The notes under the pieces are model-generated. The model saw nothing but the letters and a program-made list of their open reading frames with translations. It made no database searches and was not told the DNA's origin. A program made the translations under genes and the position numbers. DNA of 64,000 bases. Origin: Aphanomyces cochlioides (taxonomy: Eukaryota; Oomycota; Saprolegniomycetes; Saprolegniales; Verrucalvaceae). Position 1 is the first letter of the stretch. Every line of letters begins with the position of its first letter. This document shows positions 47,480 through 57,610 of the stretch, piece after piece. The stretch lies in assembly GCA_019828595.1 (NCBI GenBank), contig JAHQRK010000033.1, positions 372,001 through 436,000 of the forward strand, given 5' to 3'.

Positions 47480-47865
47480 AGGCAACTATGGGTATTCATT
47501 AACTTGTCGGAAGATTTTAGACAGATCTGGACGCTTGGATGGATCTTCGGTGATCAACACGACGTATTTTGATCGAATTCCCTCAGCATTTAGTCGTTTT
47601 CGCAGCAGCTTCGTCACCACGCAAACCGTGAAATGGGCTCGACTTGGTAAATGACTCCCACGTCAGAACACAGAACACAGAACGAAATCGCATCAGATCG
47701 AGATAAAGAACGAGTCAGTAGTGACGGTGCAAACTTCCAAGCTTAGGGCTGTGATATGTCCGTGGGGGGTACTGACTATAGGACGGATATCGAACCATCT
47801 TGGATGATTTTTTACTGGGATTCTCCAAACTTTGGAGCTCGGGGAGTTTTCGCAACGACGTCTTT
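47480..47865 (-). pseudogene. Ankyrin-kinase pseudogene 2, 3' part
   Basis: On the minus strand just left of the gypsy LTR, DVVAKTPRAPKFGES continues the kinase glycine-loop lobe. Further on, SDV, PFHGLRGDEAAA and EDPSKRPDLSKIFRQV match the C-lobe of pseudogene 1, where PFHGLRADDAAA is read. Most of the catalytic middle is missing and frames shift. It converges on pseudogene 1, so the two form an old inverted gene pair. Confidence 0.65.
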
Positions 47866-48133
47866 TGTAGGGTAGTTGGTAAAGTCAGAGGAAGATGAGA
47901 AGTGAGTTAGATTAGCCAGCTTAGAGTTAAATCTATAAACTAAACAATACGGTATAGTTTTCGGTATACACTCGGCACGGCTACGGAATAATCTTCTGAG
48001 GGCCGTACACTCCCTGAGAACACACGTGCCTCTGGCCAATCTCAACTTAGTTAGACGGTGTCGTCAGCGTTGGACACGCTTGACTCGACACCCGTCTTGC
48101 CAGGCGACAACTATTAACCATTACTTTATTACA
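47866..48133 (-). repeat. Gypsy 3' LTR
   Basis: It is 268 bp, TG...CA, about 98% identical by eye to 53679-53946, and preceded internally by the polypurine tract. Confidence 0.93.
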
Positions 48134-51100
48134 TTCTCCCCCGTTGTCGCCCTGGCGGCTTGATTTCTTCGCTTGAGGTCTTCGAGCAGCTTCTTGAAAT
48201 GCGAAACATGTTTGATGTCTCGCTCCAGCTCCCCCGTAGCTTCGTGTTCAGGCAACCCATGCCACTTAACCAAATATTCTTTCTTACGATTAAACTGTCT
48301 TTGCTTCAGCAGGGCTTCTACGATGTAGAGCTCATTCCCTTCGTCATCGAGAACGATAGGCGTGGCTTTGGGGATCGGTCGGCCTTGAAATCGCGCGGGG
48401 TTTGGAACGTGGTGCTTCAGTCGATCAACGTTAAAGACATCGTGAAGTCGACTCATGCTCTTGGGCAGTTCAAGCCTCATGGCATTGGGATTAATTACTT
48501 CGATTATCTTAAATGGCCCAATGTAGCGCGGAACAAGCTTTGCCTTTTCCGCCTGGCTAGCTACTTTGGCATGCTTCAACGGGATGTTTCGTGTAGCTAA
48601 CAGAACAAAGTCGCCTTCTTTAAAGTTTACATTGGCTCATCTTCTATCGTAGTACTCCTTTTGTCTTGCTTGAGCCTTCTCTAGGTTCTCCAAGGCCATC
48701 TTGACAAGTTCTTTGCGACGCTCGGCAAAGTTCTTGGCATACTCGTTCAGTGTCTCGATGTCGTTCAACACTGGATTGCGTAGCTTCCTTCCAGTATCGA
48801 CTTCGAATGGAGTTAAACCAGTAGACGTCTGTATTAAGCCTTGGTGGGCATACTCTATGGTGCCTAAGTGCTCACTCCAGTCATGGCCCAAGTAGGACAC
48901 TTGACATCTCAACGCGTCTTCGAGCGTTCTGTTCTGTCGCTCGGTTGCTCCATCGCTTTGAGCTCTGCCAGCAGTAGTCATGAAATGCTTAACTCCCATT
49001 ATCTTCATTAACTCCTGCCAAAACTGGCTGGTGAACTTTGGATCGCGATCGCTGATGATCACAGCAGGTAGGCCATGATTGCGAACGACTGTGTCGAAGA
49101 ACTCCTTGGCTGCTTGCGGTGCGGCTACGTTTGACACCGTGGCGCAGTACTTGGGACGCTTTGAAGTCTTGTCAACGCATGTCATGATCGCATCTTTGCC
49201 GTTCGAGACAGGCAAACCGGTGATCCAGTTGACGGACACTGTGTGCCAACACTCATCAGGAGACTTGATGGGAATCATGTGTCCATTAGCTTTAGCACTA
49301 CTAGACTTGTATCTTGCACACGTCTCGCATGTGGCGACATAAAGCTTCACGTCGTCTTCTAGACCCTTCCAGTAGTACCATTGCGCAATGTGAAGCTGCG
49401 TTCGACGGGCACCAGGGTGAGCTGCGGTGCTCGTGTCATGACTTTGCGAGATAATCTCGCACTTGAGTTCATCATCGTCGGGAACGCAGAGTCTCCACAC
49501 TTGATCCTTAGACTTCACAAAGTAAAGATTGTCCTTCTTTATGTACTTAGAGCTATCGTTGTACTCGTTGCTCTTGGTATAAGCTTGCTCGAACCGCTTG
49601 ACTAAGTCGTCGTTCATCTTGACTGTGCTATACGACAGTTCTTCCGCATGGTTGATGACTATGTGTTGTGGAACCTCGACTTCGAGTAGCTTTGACTCCG
49701 TCTCCTCCCCCCGAGAAGGCGAGTCAGTCATCAACGCAAGTGTACACATGTCAATAGATCGCAGAGTCGCGACGCGCTCAGTCCATGAGTGGATGCCGCG
49801 ATAGCGGTTGTAGCACGAAGCATCGCAGTGATGAACAGCGCAAGTGTTAACTTGAGCGCTGGACCGAGGTGGTCGAGAGAGAGCATCAGTTACAACGTTC
49901 ATCTTGCCTGGTCGATGATGTAGTGTGAAATCAAAACTTCCAAAGAAGTCAAGCCATCGTGTTAGCTTAGCGGTTAAGACTGGAGTCTTCAGAAACCACT
50001 GACATGTCGAGTTGTCTGTGAAGACATCAAAATGCGAACCGTAGACATAAGGTCTCCATTTGGTTAACGCTAACTTGATCGCATACAACTCCTTCTCGTG
50101 TGATGGCCAATTTCGCTCGGTATCGCCCAATTTCTTTGACAAGAACGCAACTGGGCGGTCGTTGCCATCATCGTCTTGCTGGGAAAGTACTGCTCCGCAG
50201 CAATAGCCTGAAGCGTCGGTCGTGATCATGAAGGGCTTGTCGAAGTTTGGTAGTTGAAGGACTGGAGCTTGCTGTAGGGCTGCTTTGATGGTCAGGAAGG
50301 CTTTCTCCTGGCGATCACTCCAAGTCCAGGGAACACTGTCTTTCGCTAGATCGCTCATAGGCAACACAAGATTGGCATAGTTAGCTATGAATTTACGATA
50401 GTAACCAGCCATCTCGAGAAAACTCAACAGCTCCTTGCGATTAGTGGGAGATGACCACTTCTCGATCGCTCGAACTCTGTTGCTGTCGACTTGCAAGCCT
50501 TCGGCAGAGATCGTGTGATCCAAAAAGTCGACTTTGGGTACCGCAAACGCGCATTTCTCCAGCCTTGCATACAGCTTCTCCTTGCGTAACACTTCGAGAA
50601 CACAACGCAAATGGTTGACATGTTCATTAAGATGCTTAGAGTGCACGCAGATGTCATCTAAGTAGACGACTACAAAGGGGAACTTGTCGAAAAGAGATCG
50701 CATAAGTCTTGACCAGATGCCTGGCATGCCTGCCAGTCCCATCGGCGCAACACACCACTGCAAAATCTCCTTGTGCGTTCGGAAGGCAGTGTACTTTCGA
50801 GCATGGGGCTCGACCAGCATTTGGTGGTATCCTGACGCAAGATCGATCTTCGTGAACACTGTACAACCATGCATGTTGTTGAACAGGTCTTCAATGTTGG
50901 GCAGCGGAATCTTGGGGATTTCCGTCTGTGAGTTGACATGGCGGTAGTCAAACACCCAGCGTATAGGCGTGTTGGGCGTCGCAGTCTTTAGCCACACTTG
51001 TCGCGAAGGTAGCTTGCCGTTCTCGTCCTTCTTGGGTACGCCAAAGATATTGGAAACCCAGTCGCTCGTTGACAATTCAACCCAACCTTTCTTTTTCAAG

Positions 51101-52853
51101 TTATCTACGAACTTGTCTAACGTCGCTTGCTCAACCTTAGCTAGACGGAAGGGAGCTCGGTTCTGTGGCTTCGCATCGGGCTTCAACTGCAGATCGAACT
51201 GCACGGCACGCTTGGGAGGCAACTTATCAGGCAGCTCGGCAGGAAACACATCCTTGAACTCTTCCAGCAGTTCAACGATCTCTGGAGGCTTAGGCAGAGG
51301 CTGAGGATCGAAATGACAAAGCTTTATTATCCATCCAGGCACGCTAGTCGAGACGGTATTGACTTCTACTTCATCGTCTATCGACTCAATTTCATGCTTG
51401 CGCCAATTGATGACTGGACTGAACTTCCTGAACCACGGTTGGCCCAGTATCACATCAAACGCCTTGTCTTTGAGATCCCATTCGGTCATCACTGTGTCCT
51501 TGAACGTGAAGAAGTCAACGTGGATCGTCTCCTTCACTTCTTTCGTCTGCGTCTCCTGCGAGAGCACGCCATCATAGCCCGCAATTCGCACGTTCTTCAT
51601 TCTCATGACGTTCTTGCCGAGTCCGAGTCGGCACAACGAGTTGGTCGCTCCTGAGTCAATGAGCACCTTCACAACTTTGCCGTTCATTACGCCAGACTTA
51701 ATCATCAACGCTTCGTTCTTCATATCCCGCGACCTCGCTGTCGCATGCGCCACTTGTCTTGCTTCTACTCCAGGCGCTATCGCACTTGCATCCGCGTCAA
51801 CCTCATCAACACAACCAAAGGTGATGTATTCAACGTCCTCTGGACTTAACTCTTCTCGCACTTCGACATTGTTCTGTCGGCTCGGGGGCGGTTGTCCTGA
51901 CACTCGTCGCTTTGGCTTTCGGCACTCTGACGTAATGTGCCCGATCTTCTGGCAGTTGTAGCAGCGAAGCTTGCTGCGGTCCTTCTTGTGTTCACGCCTC
52001 ACATGGAGGTTGTCGACCTCCATGTCGTCAGGCTCACGCTGTTCGCTTCGTGGAGGTGGTCTCTCCTCATGACGCTCGCGATCTCGATCAAATCTCTTGG
52101 CTCGAAATGGTCTTTCCGACTTGCCCACTATGCCCAGTGACACTGCATGCGCACGCTCATACTCCAACGCCGCCTTGATGGCAGACGACAACGTTTGACA
52201 CTGTCTGTACTTGACCTCTTCGCGCGTCTTCAGTCGCAAGCCGCGCGTGAAGAAGGTCACCTTGTCCAACTCAGACATGTCACGCACTTCAGTACAAATA
52301 CGACGGAACTTCTCGATGAATTCAAGTAGATCCTTACAGTTCTTCTGCTGGAGTGAAAACAACTTGTCGCGCAGGCGCTCTTGCAGGTCGTCAGGCTTGA
52401 ACTCCTTGCGTAGGGCTTTCTCGAAGTCAACGAGGGTATTAAGGCCACTACCCCCTTTATGTGACGCCAACTCTTGGTACCATGCCGCCGCTTGGCCTTT
52501 GAGATTGGCGACCACCATGGCCAGACACCTCGCTTCGACTTCCTTGTCTTCCACATAGTTCAAGTTCTTCGCCTTGAAAAAGGTCTCAACACGGTGAATG
52601 TAAAGACCAATACTTTCATTAATGCGCCCGTGGTAACTAGGCATAGACAGTCCTTCTACTCGCCGCTCTGTGTCGCGTTGCACCGGAGGAGGTGCCGCTT
52701 GTGCTTGCTCTTGCTGCTTAAGCAAAAGTTCTTGAAGTACTTGCTGATTCTCAACAAGTCGTGCTTGGGTTTGGTTTGTGTCTGCAGCAGCTGATTGATT
52801 TGCTGCTGCTGCTGTTCCATCGTCGCAAATAACCTCATAAAGAACTCTTCCAT
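48121..52853 (-). pseudogene. Gypsy gag-pol polyprotein with chromodomain; one stop and one early frame change
   Basis: The likely start is the ATG at 52853 (MEEFFMRLF). The frame changes once near 52780, then stays open for over 1,360 codons. The order is gag capsid, zinc knuckle CYNCQKIGHITSEC, protease LIDSGATNS, reverse transcriptase with YLDD, RNase H with TDASGYCCGAVL, integrase HHCC finger, and the integrase core D...D...E (ISDRDPKF; SDGATERQNR). A single in-frame TGA at 48637-48639 separates it from the end of the integrase and a chromodomain (VEALLKQRQFNRKKEYLVKW) to 48121. Chromodomains steer integration to marked chromatin. Apart from these two lesions the element looks functional. 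Confidence 0.88.
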
Positions 52854-53011
52854 GTTTTCTTATTATCTTCCTTTTTTCTGGTCTTGACTTCTTAATTTGT
52901 TCTTGAAATGTTTCTTAAATGCTTCTCTTTTGTTCTTTTTTGTCCTCTTTTTTCTTCTTTTTATTTCTTTTTTTGTATTGAAAATGTCTTTTTTTGTATG
53001 GAAAGAGTTCT

Positions 53012-53575
53012 TTACAGGTTAGCTAAGTACTCGGACGCTTCTGATTGGACGTCGGTCTTTGGCTTTTCTTCCTTGGGTTTAGGTTTGTAGTCGAAGAGGG
53101 CGTCGATTTCTTCGCCAATTAGTTCGCTCAAAATTTTTAAGTGAGTTTGAACGTCGACTAATTTGTCCGAAATGTACTTGGCACGATTCGAGTACTTTCG
53201 CGGTTCTTCGAGACGACGGGTGAACCCGTTGGCGACGCGGACGAGGTTGGAGATCTTGTTGTCGAGGCTTGATCGGATTTCGTCGAGGTCCTTGATTTGA
53301 TCCGCCTCCAAATAATGAATTTTACTAAAACACGCTTTAAACCTACTCTTTTCTACTCTACTCTTGTCGCCTTGGTCGCTCGCCTTGCGCTTCTTGTTCG
53401 CCTTGGTCGCTGTCTTCATACACGACACGGTCTTTCGCTTGCACCAGATGTAAGAGCCCAAGACTCGAGACTCCACCCAAGCAGGCTCTAGGATGCCCAC
53501 AGCGCGGGGGAATGCAGCGGAAGGCTCGAACGCTAGTGTTCGCGTAGATCTAACACTGGTCGCCTGGACGGTCAA
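53012..53575 (-). CDS. Uncharacterised ORF between gypsy 5' LTR and gag, 187 codons
   Basis: The frame lies on the element's coding strand upstream of gag. It is Lys/Arg/Glu-rich and likely helical (around SLDNKISNLVRVANGF), with no domain I recognise. It may be an additional gypsy ORF or long leader. Its first codons are uncertain, because they overlap sequence just after the primer site. Confidence 0.35.
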   Translation of the reverse strand: MTVQATSVRSTRTLAFEPSAAFPRAVGILEPAWVESRVLGSYIWCKRKTVSCMKTATKANKKRKASDQGDKSRVEKSRFKACFSKIHYLEADQIKDLDEIRSSLDNKISNLVRVANGFTRRLEEPRKYSNRAKYISDKLVDVQTHLKILSELIGEEIDALFDYKPKPKEEKPKTDVQSEASEYLANL

Positions 53576-53678
53576 AGATGAGCCGTCGCGTGAACCAGAT
53601 AAGATAACCCCTTCAACCCTCGAGCTATGCCTCCGGGTCTAGAGTCCTTGGTGTCATGAACCAAGAAGTGCTACCAAC

Positions 53679-53946
53679 TGTAGGGTAGTTGGTAAGGTCA
53701 GAGGAAGATGAGAAGTGAGTTAGATTAGCCAGCTTAGAGTTAAATCTATAAACTAAACAGTACGGTATAGTTTTCGGTATACACTCGGCACGGCTACGGA
53801 ATAATATCCTGAGGGCCGTACACTCCCTGAGAACACACGTGCCTCTGGCCAATCTCAACTTAGTCAGACGGTGTCGTCAGCGTTGGACACGCTTGACTCG
53901 ACACCCGTCTTGCCAGGCGACAACTATTAACCATTACTTTATTACA
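53679..53946 (-). repeat. Gypsy 5' LTR
   Basis: It is 268 bp, TG...CA. The transcript should start here and run leftward. It is followed internally by the putative primer binding site at about 53661-53676. Confidence 0.93.
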
Positions 53947-54480
53947 TCTTTACCGTTGTATATTGCATGACAGGTGTCACCAAAATGCCCCAACACGTTC
54001 AATTCCTTGATATAGTAGGTGATATCTTCGCACTGATGTGGTGCTAACTCGACTGTTGTTGTCACTTCGGTCATTTTGTTCGTCTATTTTGGCTGAGCTG
54101 GATGGACAATGACAAAAAACTTGACCATCAAGACGTTAGATATCAACCATCGATGGTCGTTTTAAGCTTGGCTATGTCTACAGGAGCTGTTGGATAGTCC
54201 ACTTCGCTCCAGCAACTTCTCTTCAGTGCAAAGCTTTGGTTGGGGCCATCGCACATGGTAACAAGTCCATTTAGAACATCCAAATGCACGTGAGCCATAG
54301 ATATTTTATTTTATTCGCCACCAAAAGAGTAGGCAATTGCTGGACTTGACGGCTCTCAGACGTCGCTTGTTATTCCCGTCTTCCCGTTCTTTTGCCAAGA
54401 AGGCCAAAGCGGCAAAGCAAATTCTGACTCGATAGCTACGACTAGAGGTGTGTACGCTACAAAATGAGCGGCGTCCACGG
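53947..54480 (-). pseudogene. Ankyrin-kinase pseudogene 2, 5' part
   Basis: The minus-strand reading VELAPHQCEDITYYIKELN, then GHFGDTCHAIYNG, is the partner of VELMPHQYEEIAYDDLKIKE and GHFGEAYHATYNG in pseudogene 1. It stops at the gypsy insertion. Upstream, around 54200-54300, DGPNQSFALKRS resembles the DGPVQALQW linker, and TPLVVAIE near 54430 looks like an ankyrin remnant. It is heavily decayed. Confidence 0.6.
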
Positions 54481-54569
54481 CAGACATGGTCTGTCATGGA
54501 GACTAAGAAATCTTGTCGCGCAAAGTAGATGTTGGCCCCTTCGTTGGCCTCACACGTCATAGACCTGCA

Positions 54570-54840
54570 ATGAGGCAATCAAAATCTTGTTGGAATGGCC
54601 ATGTCTCAATCGTGTTTATAAGCCCTTTACGCCAATATCATTGTGTTTTGCAATATTGACAGCCTTGTACCCATCGTACGTTATAGAGAAGACGAAATCA
54701 CGGATCATTGTCTGCAGATGGACATCAAGTTGTTGTCATGTTCAAGCAATGCTATGATGACTGCATTGTATCTTGCTTCCAAAAAGGACCGCCTCGCTGT
54801 CGTCATCCTGCTGCTCTCACTTTACAAAATTCTCTCTACA
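54570..54840 (+). pseudogene. Ankyrin-repeat remnant on the plus strand
   Basis: NEAIKILLEWPCLNRV and, later, MTALYLASKKDRLAVVILLL are ankyrin-like helices separated by broken frames. This is a further piece of the same gene family, in the opposite orientation to pseudogene 2. Confidence 0.45.
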
Positions 54841-55361
54841 TTACTGAATGTATTGAAGACCACAGCATTTTACTTCGTAGTTTCGAGGCACAGTATTGCA
54901 TGGTGCAGTTGTAATAGGATGCCGTCTGCCGAGTAAAAACATTCGTTTTCGACCCAGACTTCAATTTTGTACCCCCCCCCCATTGCGACGTTGAAGTCCA
55001 AATCTTGATGTTATTTTGCTGGCGAAGCTCAGTGTTCTCTCGCCCTGCCACAGCAAGAAACACTTTTATGAGCATTTCAAGATGCTCGAGCTCTCAAGCC
55101 ATAGCTGTCCGGATGAGTGGCTGTGTCTGCGGAAGCCGAACATGGGAGTGTGACAAAAGTTGTAGCTAAGTATACATTGTACTGTATAATCCAAGCGAAA
55201 GGGAGTGCTTGGAAGGCACCAACCACTGGCGAGTGGTTGCTTGTGAGAACCTGACAGTTCGAGCAAGAGCTAGACCTTCACTTTCCATTTCCTGGCGTTT
55301 AGCCAAAGTTCCGTTCTTGTTTGTGTTGTGCCTCTGCCGTCCATCGACCTTTTCATAGGTT
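54841..55361. other. Gap, possible LTR or leader before copia gag
   Basis: No coding region is supported. A run of nine C lies near 54973. The stretch before 55362 could include a copia 5' LTR and leader, but I could not define its ends. Confidence 0.35.
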
Positions 55362-56911
55362 ATGAGCCCAACGGCGGCACAAGCAAAACGTACTTCTCGC
55401 GTGGAAAGAAGAAAAAGCGAGTCGAAGACCGCGCAAAGCAGCTCTGGTCCTGAAAAGTCGGATGCAACAGCATCCCCTCTTCCTCCACAGCGGCGTTCAA
55501 GTCGGTTAAATGGTGGAAGTCCTCCTCCAAGTGATCATGGCAGCAGTGACTCTAGCAGTTGGAATGAGCAGTCAAGTGATGATGACGAAAGTGGGTCTGA
55601 TATTGACAGTGCTGACAGTTTAAGTGGTCGGCCAGATCATTTAGCCGCGGACAGAAGTGGCACCACGCGAATAAAAACTGACCCCAGAGAACGGACAAGA
55701 GATGAAATCCCTGATGTTGATATCGAATCGGATGATGGTGAGATGAAGAAAATCTCATTTACGAATCCATTCAAAATATTGCCATTCGACGGAAAAGACT
55801 GGTCGACGTACAGAGAGGACATTCGTGCTGTTGCAATACGACAAGGGGTTTGGAAAATCCTGTGTGATGAAGAGAAAGCGCCAGACAGCGCTCGATTCCC
55901 CAGAAAATATGCTCTATATTTGAAACGACAGGCTATTGCAAATGAATTGTTGGTTACTTCCCTCGATAAGAGCTCCAAAGTGGTTGTTTCAGATATGGAA
56001 ACTGTCCAGGAGAAGTTTAAATGGCTTGAGCGCCAACATGCCAAACGCCCATTCATGAATAAAATGGACTGCAAAGCTCGATTGATTGAATACCACCATG
56101 ATCCCCATCGCAAAACCATTCATCAATACTTGATCAATTTTGCGAAGAAGAAGCACGACTTGTTGAGCATGGGGAAAGGCTTAAGCGTGGATGAGGAGCG
56201 AGAAATCTTACTCTGTAATACCCGAAAATACTTGAATTTGTCATCACACTATCCTGGCGATCAACTGGAAACCAAATCGCTTTTGGATATTACTTCCACC
56301 TTACTGTCGGAATACGAGAACAAGAGAGATACATGGCAACTTAGAGAGAGTGAATCTCAAGTTCATTTCACGAAGACTGAACGGAGATCGAAAAGAGGCT
56401 CTTGGGATAATCAGCGAAATCGTTCATGGCGTGAAAAGACCAGTCATCGACGTGATGCATCAAAAATTAAATGTTTGGATGTGGTGGCATGGGCCATTAT
56501 CAAAGTAATTGTCCAAGAAGCGGCACAACTGGTGGAAGCCATGGGGAAGGCATTGACGACACTAAAGGGCAAGGATTTGCTACTGGGAGTAAGCGCAGAG
56601 TGAGCTTTGAATTTCCCAACAAGCCCAATAAGAGACCATTCTTGAAACGCATCCTAAAAGGAAAACCGACGAGACTCAATCCAAATTTCAACAAGGCCAA
56701 ACATGAGGATGAGTCGAATTATGTTGGTCAGGTGCTGTTTACCGAAATGAACGCTGAGGATGAAGGAGATGGCAGCATCGAGTTTGTCCTGGACAATGCC
56801 AGCCATGTGAATATTTGTGGAAATGCCGAGGCATTCGTAAAATTTTACAACAATGATATGGATGTGAAATGGTTTGTGTTGCAACGCGAGTTTCTTCAGG
56901 CGCAAAGATGA
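55362..56911 (+). pseudogene. Ty1/copia gag and start of protease, frameshifted in the zinc knuckle
   Basis: From the ATG at 55362 a Ser-rich acidic head precedes the gag capsid region (PFDGKDWSTYREDIRAVAIR near residue 140, through about residue 320). The zinc knuckle at about 56470-56515 is split. The Cys-x2-Cys start falls in one frame and CGGMGHYQSNC in the next, so one base has been lost there. The second frame continues to 56911 and ends in a protease relic reading FVLDNASHVN, where Asp-Ser/Thr-Gly/Ala is expected. No integrase or RT follows in this orientation. Confidence 0.7.
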
Positions 56912-57041
56912 GTCGGTGGCTGTGAGGCCACGAGTGCTTTTTGAAGAGTGTATTGATGGTTAGCACTAAGTCTACCTACATGAATGGTGCACATAGCTTC
57001 CTGCACACGACTTATCTAAATCTATATCTGTTCTCTCTAAT

Positions 57042-57610
57042 CTAATAAATGTAGCTCACATGTTTCCTTTGATCATGGTGCATGATGCATGAACTTGCAA
57101 AGCCGATCCTCCGGGAAGGGCCAACACCTCTCAACACTCCCCTGTGTTGGCGCTGGAGGTGGATCGCGCTAATTCGGCTTCGAATGGGGTTGGGGTTGGA
57201 AGCCTTCTTCTGATTGGCTGTTGCTGATGCCAACTGCCTCATCTCATTTTCGTTTTCCGGATGCATAGCTTCAGTTTTGAATTTGTCGATGGCGCGTGTT
57301 GAGCCCTTGGTCAGCACGTCAGCGAGTTGGCCCGCGGTGCCGACGTGGCGCAGGTCGACGACACCAGCTTGGATCAGTTGGCGAATGAAGTGGTGTCGCA
57401 CATCGATGTGCTTGCTCCGGCTTGCGACGCCGACAAGACCATCCAACACTTACCTGGTGTTGGATGGTCTTGTCTCATACTCAGATCTTCAAGTAGGCCT
57501 CGAAGCCATACCACTTCCTTCGCCAACTCAGCTAGCGCAACGTACTCGGCCTCGCATGTTGACAGCGCAACGACTCGCTGGCGCGCTGACTTCCACGACA
57601 CGATGCCCGC
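57042..57610 (-). pseudogene. Ty1/copia RNase H 3' end
   Basis: The reading SWKSARQRVVALSTCEAEYV, then ...ALAELAKEVVWL, and in a shifted frame [14 protein letters not shown] and [10 protein letters not shown], are the standard copia RNase H end. It points opposite to the gag remnant at 55362, so these are two different copia pieces. The frame change lies near 57430. The RNase H is joined in frame to LINE B ORF2 at about 57610. Confidence 0.8.

Larger units (their letters stand above)
47866..53946 (-). mobile_element. Ty3/gypsy chromovirus, complete, with LTRs and TSD TCTTT
   Basis: The 268 bp LTRs (47866-48133 and 53679-53946) both start TG and end CA and differ at only about five positions, so the insertion is recent. 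TCTTT flanks both sides (47861-47865 and 53947-53951). On the minus strand a primer-site-like TGGTAGCACTTCTTGG begins 2 nt after the 5' LTR, and a purine tract ACGGGGGAGAA abuts the 3' LTR (48134-48144). It splits the kinase pseudogene 2 exactly after the NGK codons. Confidence 0.93.

Noticed and set aside
53590..53680. tRNA-like sequence next to the gypsy 5' LTR
   Set aside because: A short stem-loop followed by CTACCA on the plus strand looked tRNA-like, but no cloverleaf forms. It is better read as the primer binding site region.
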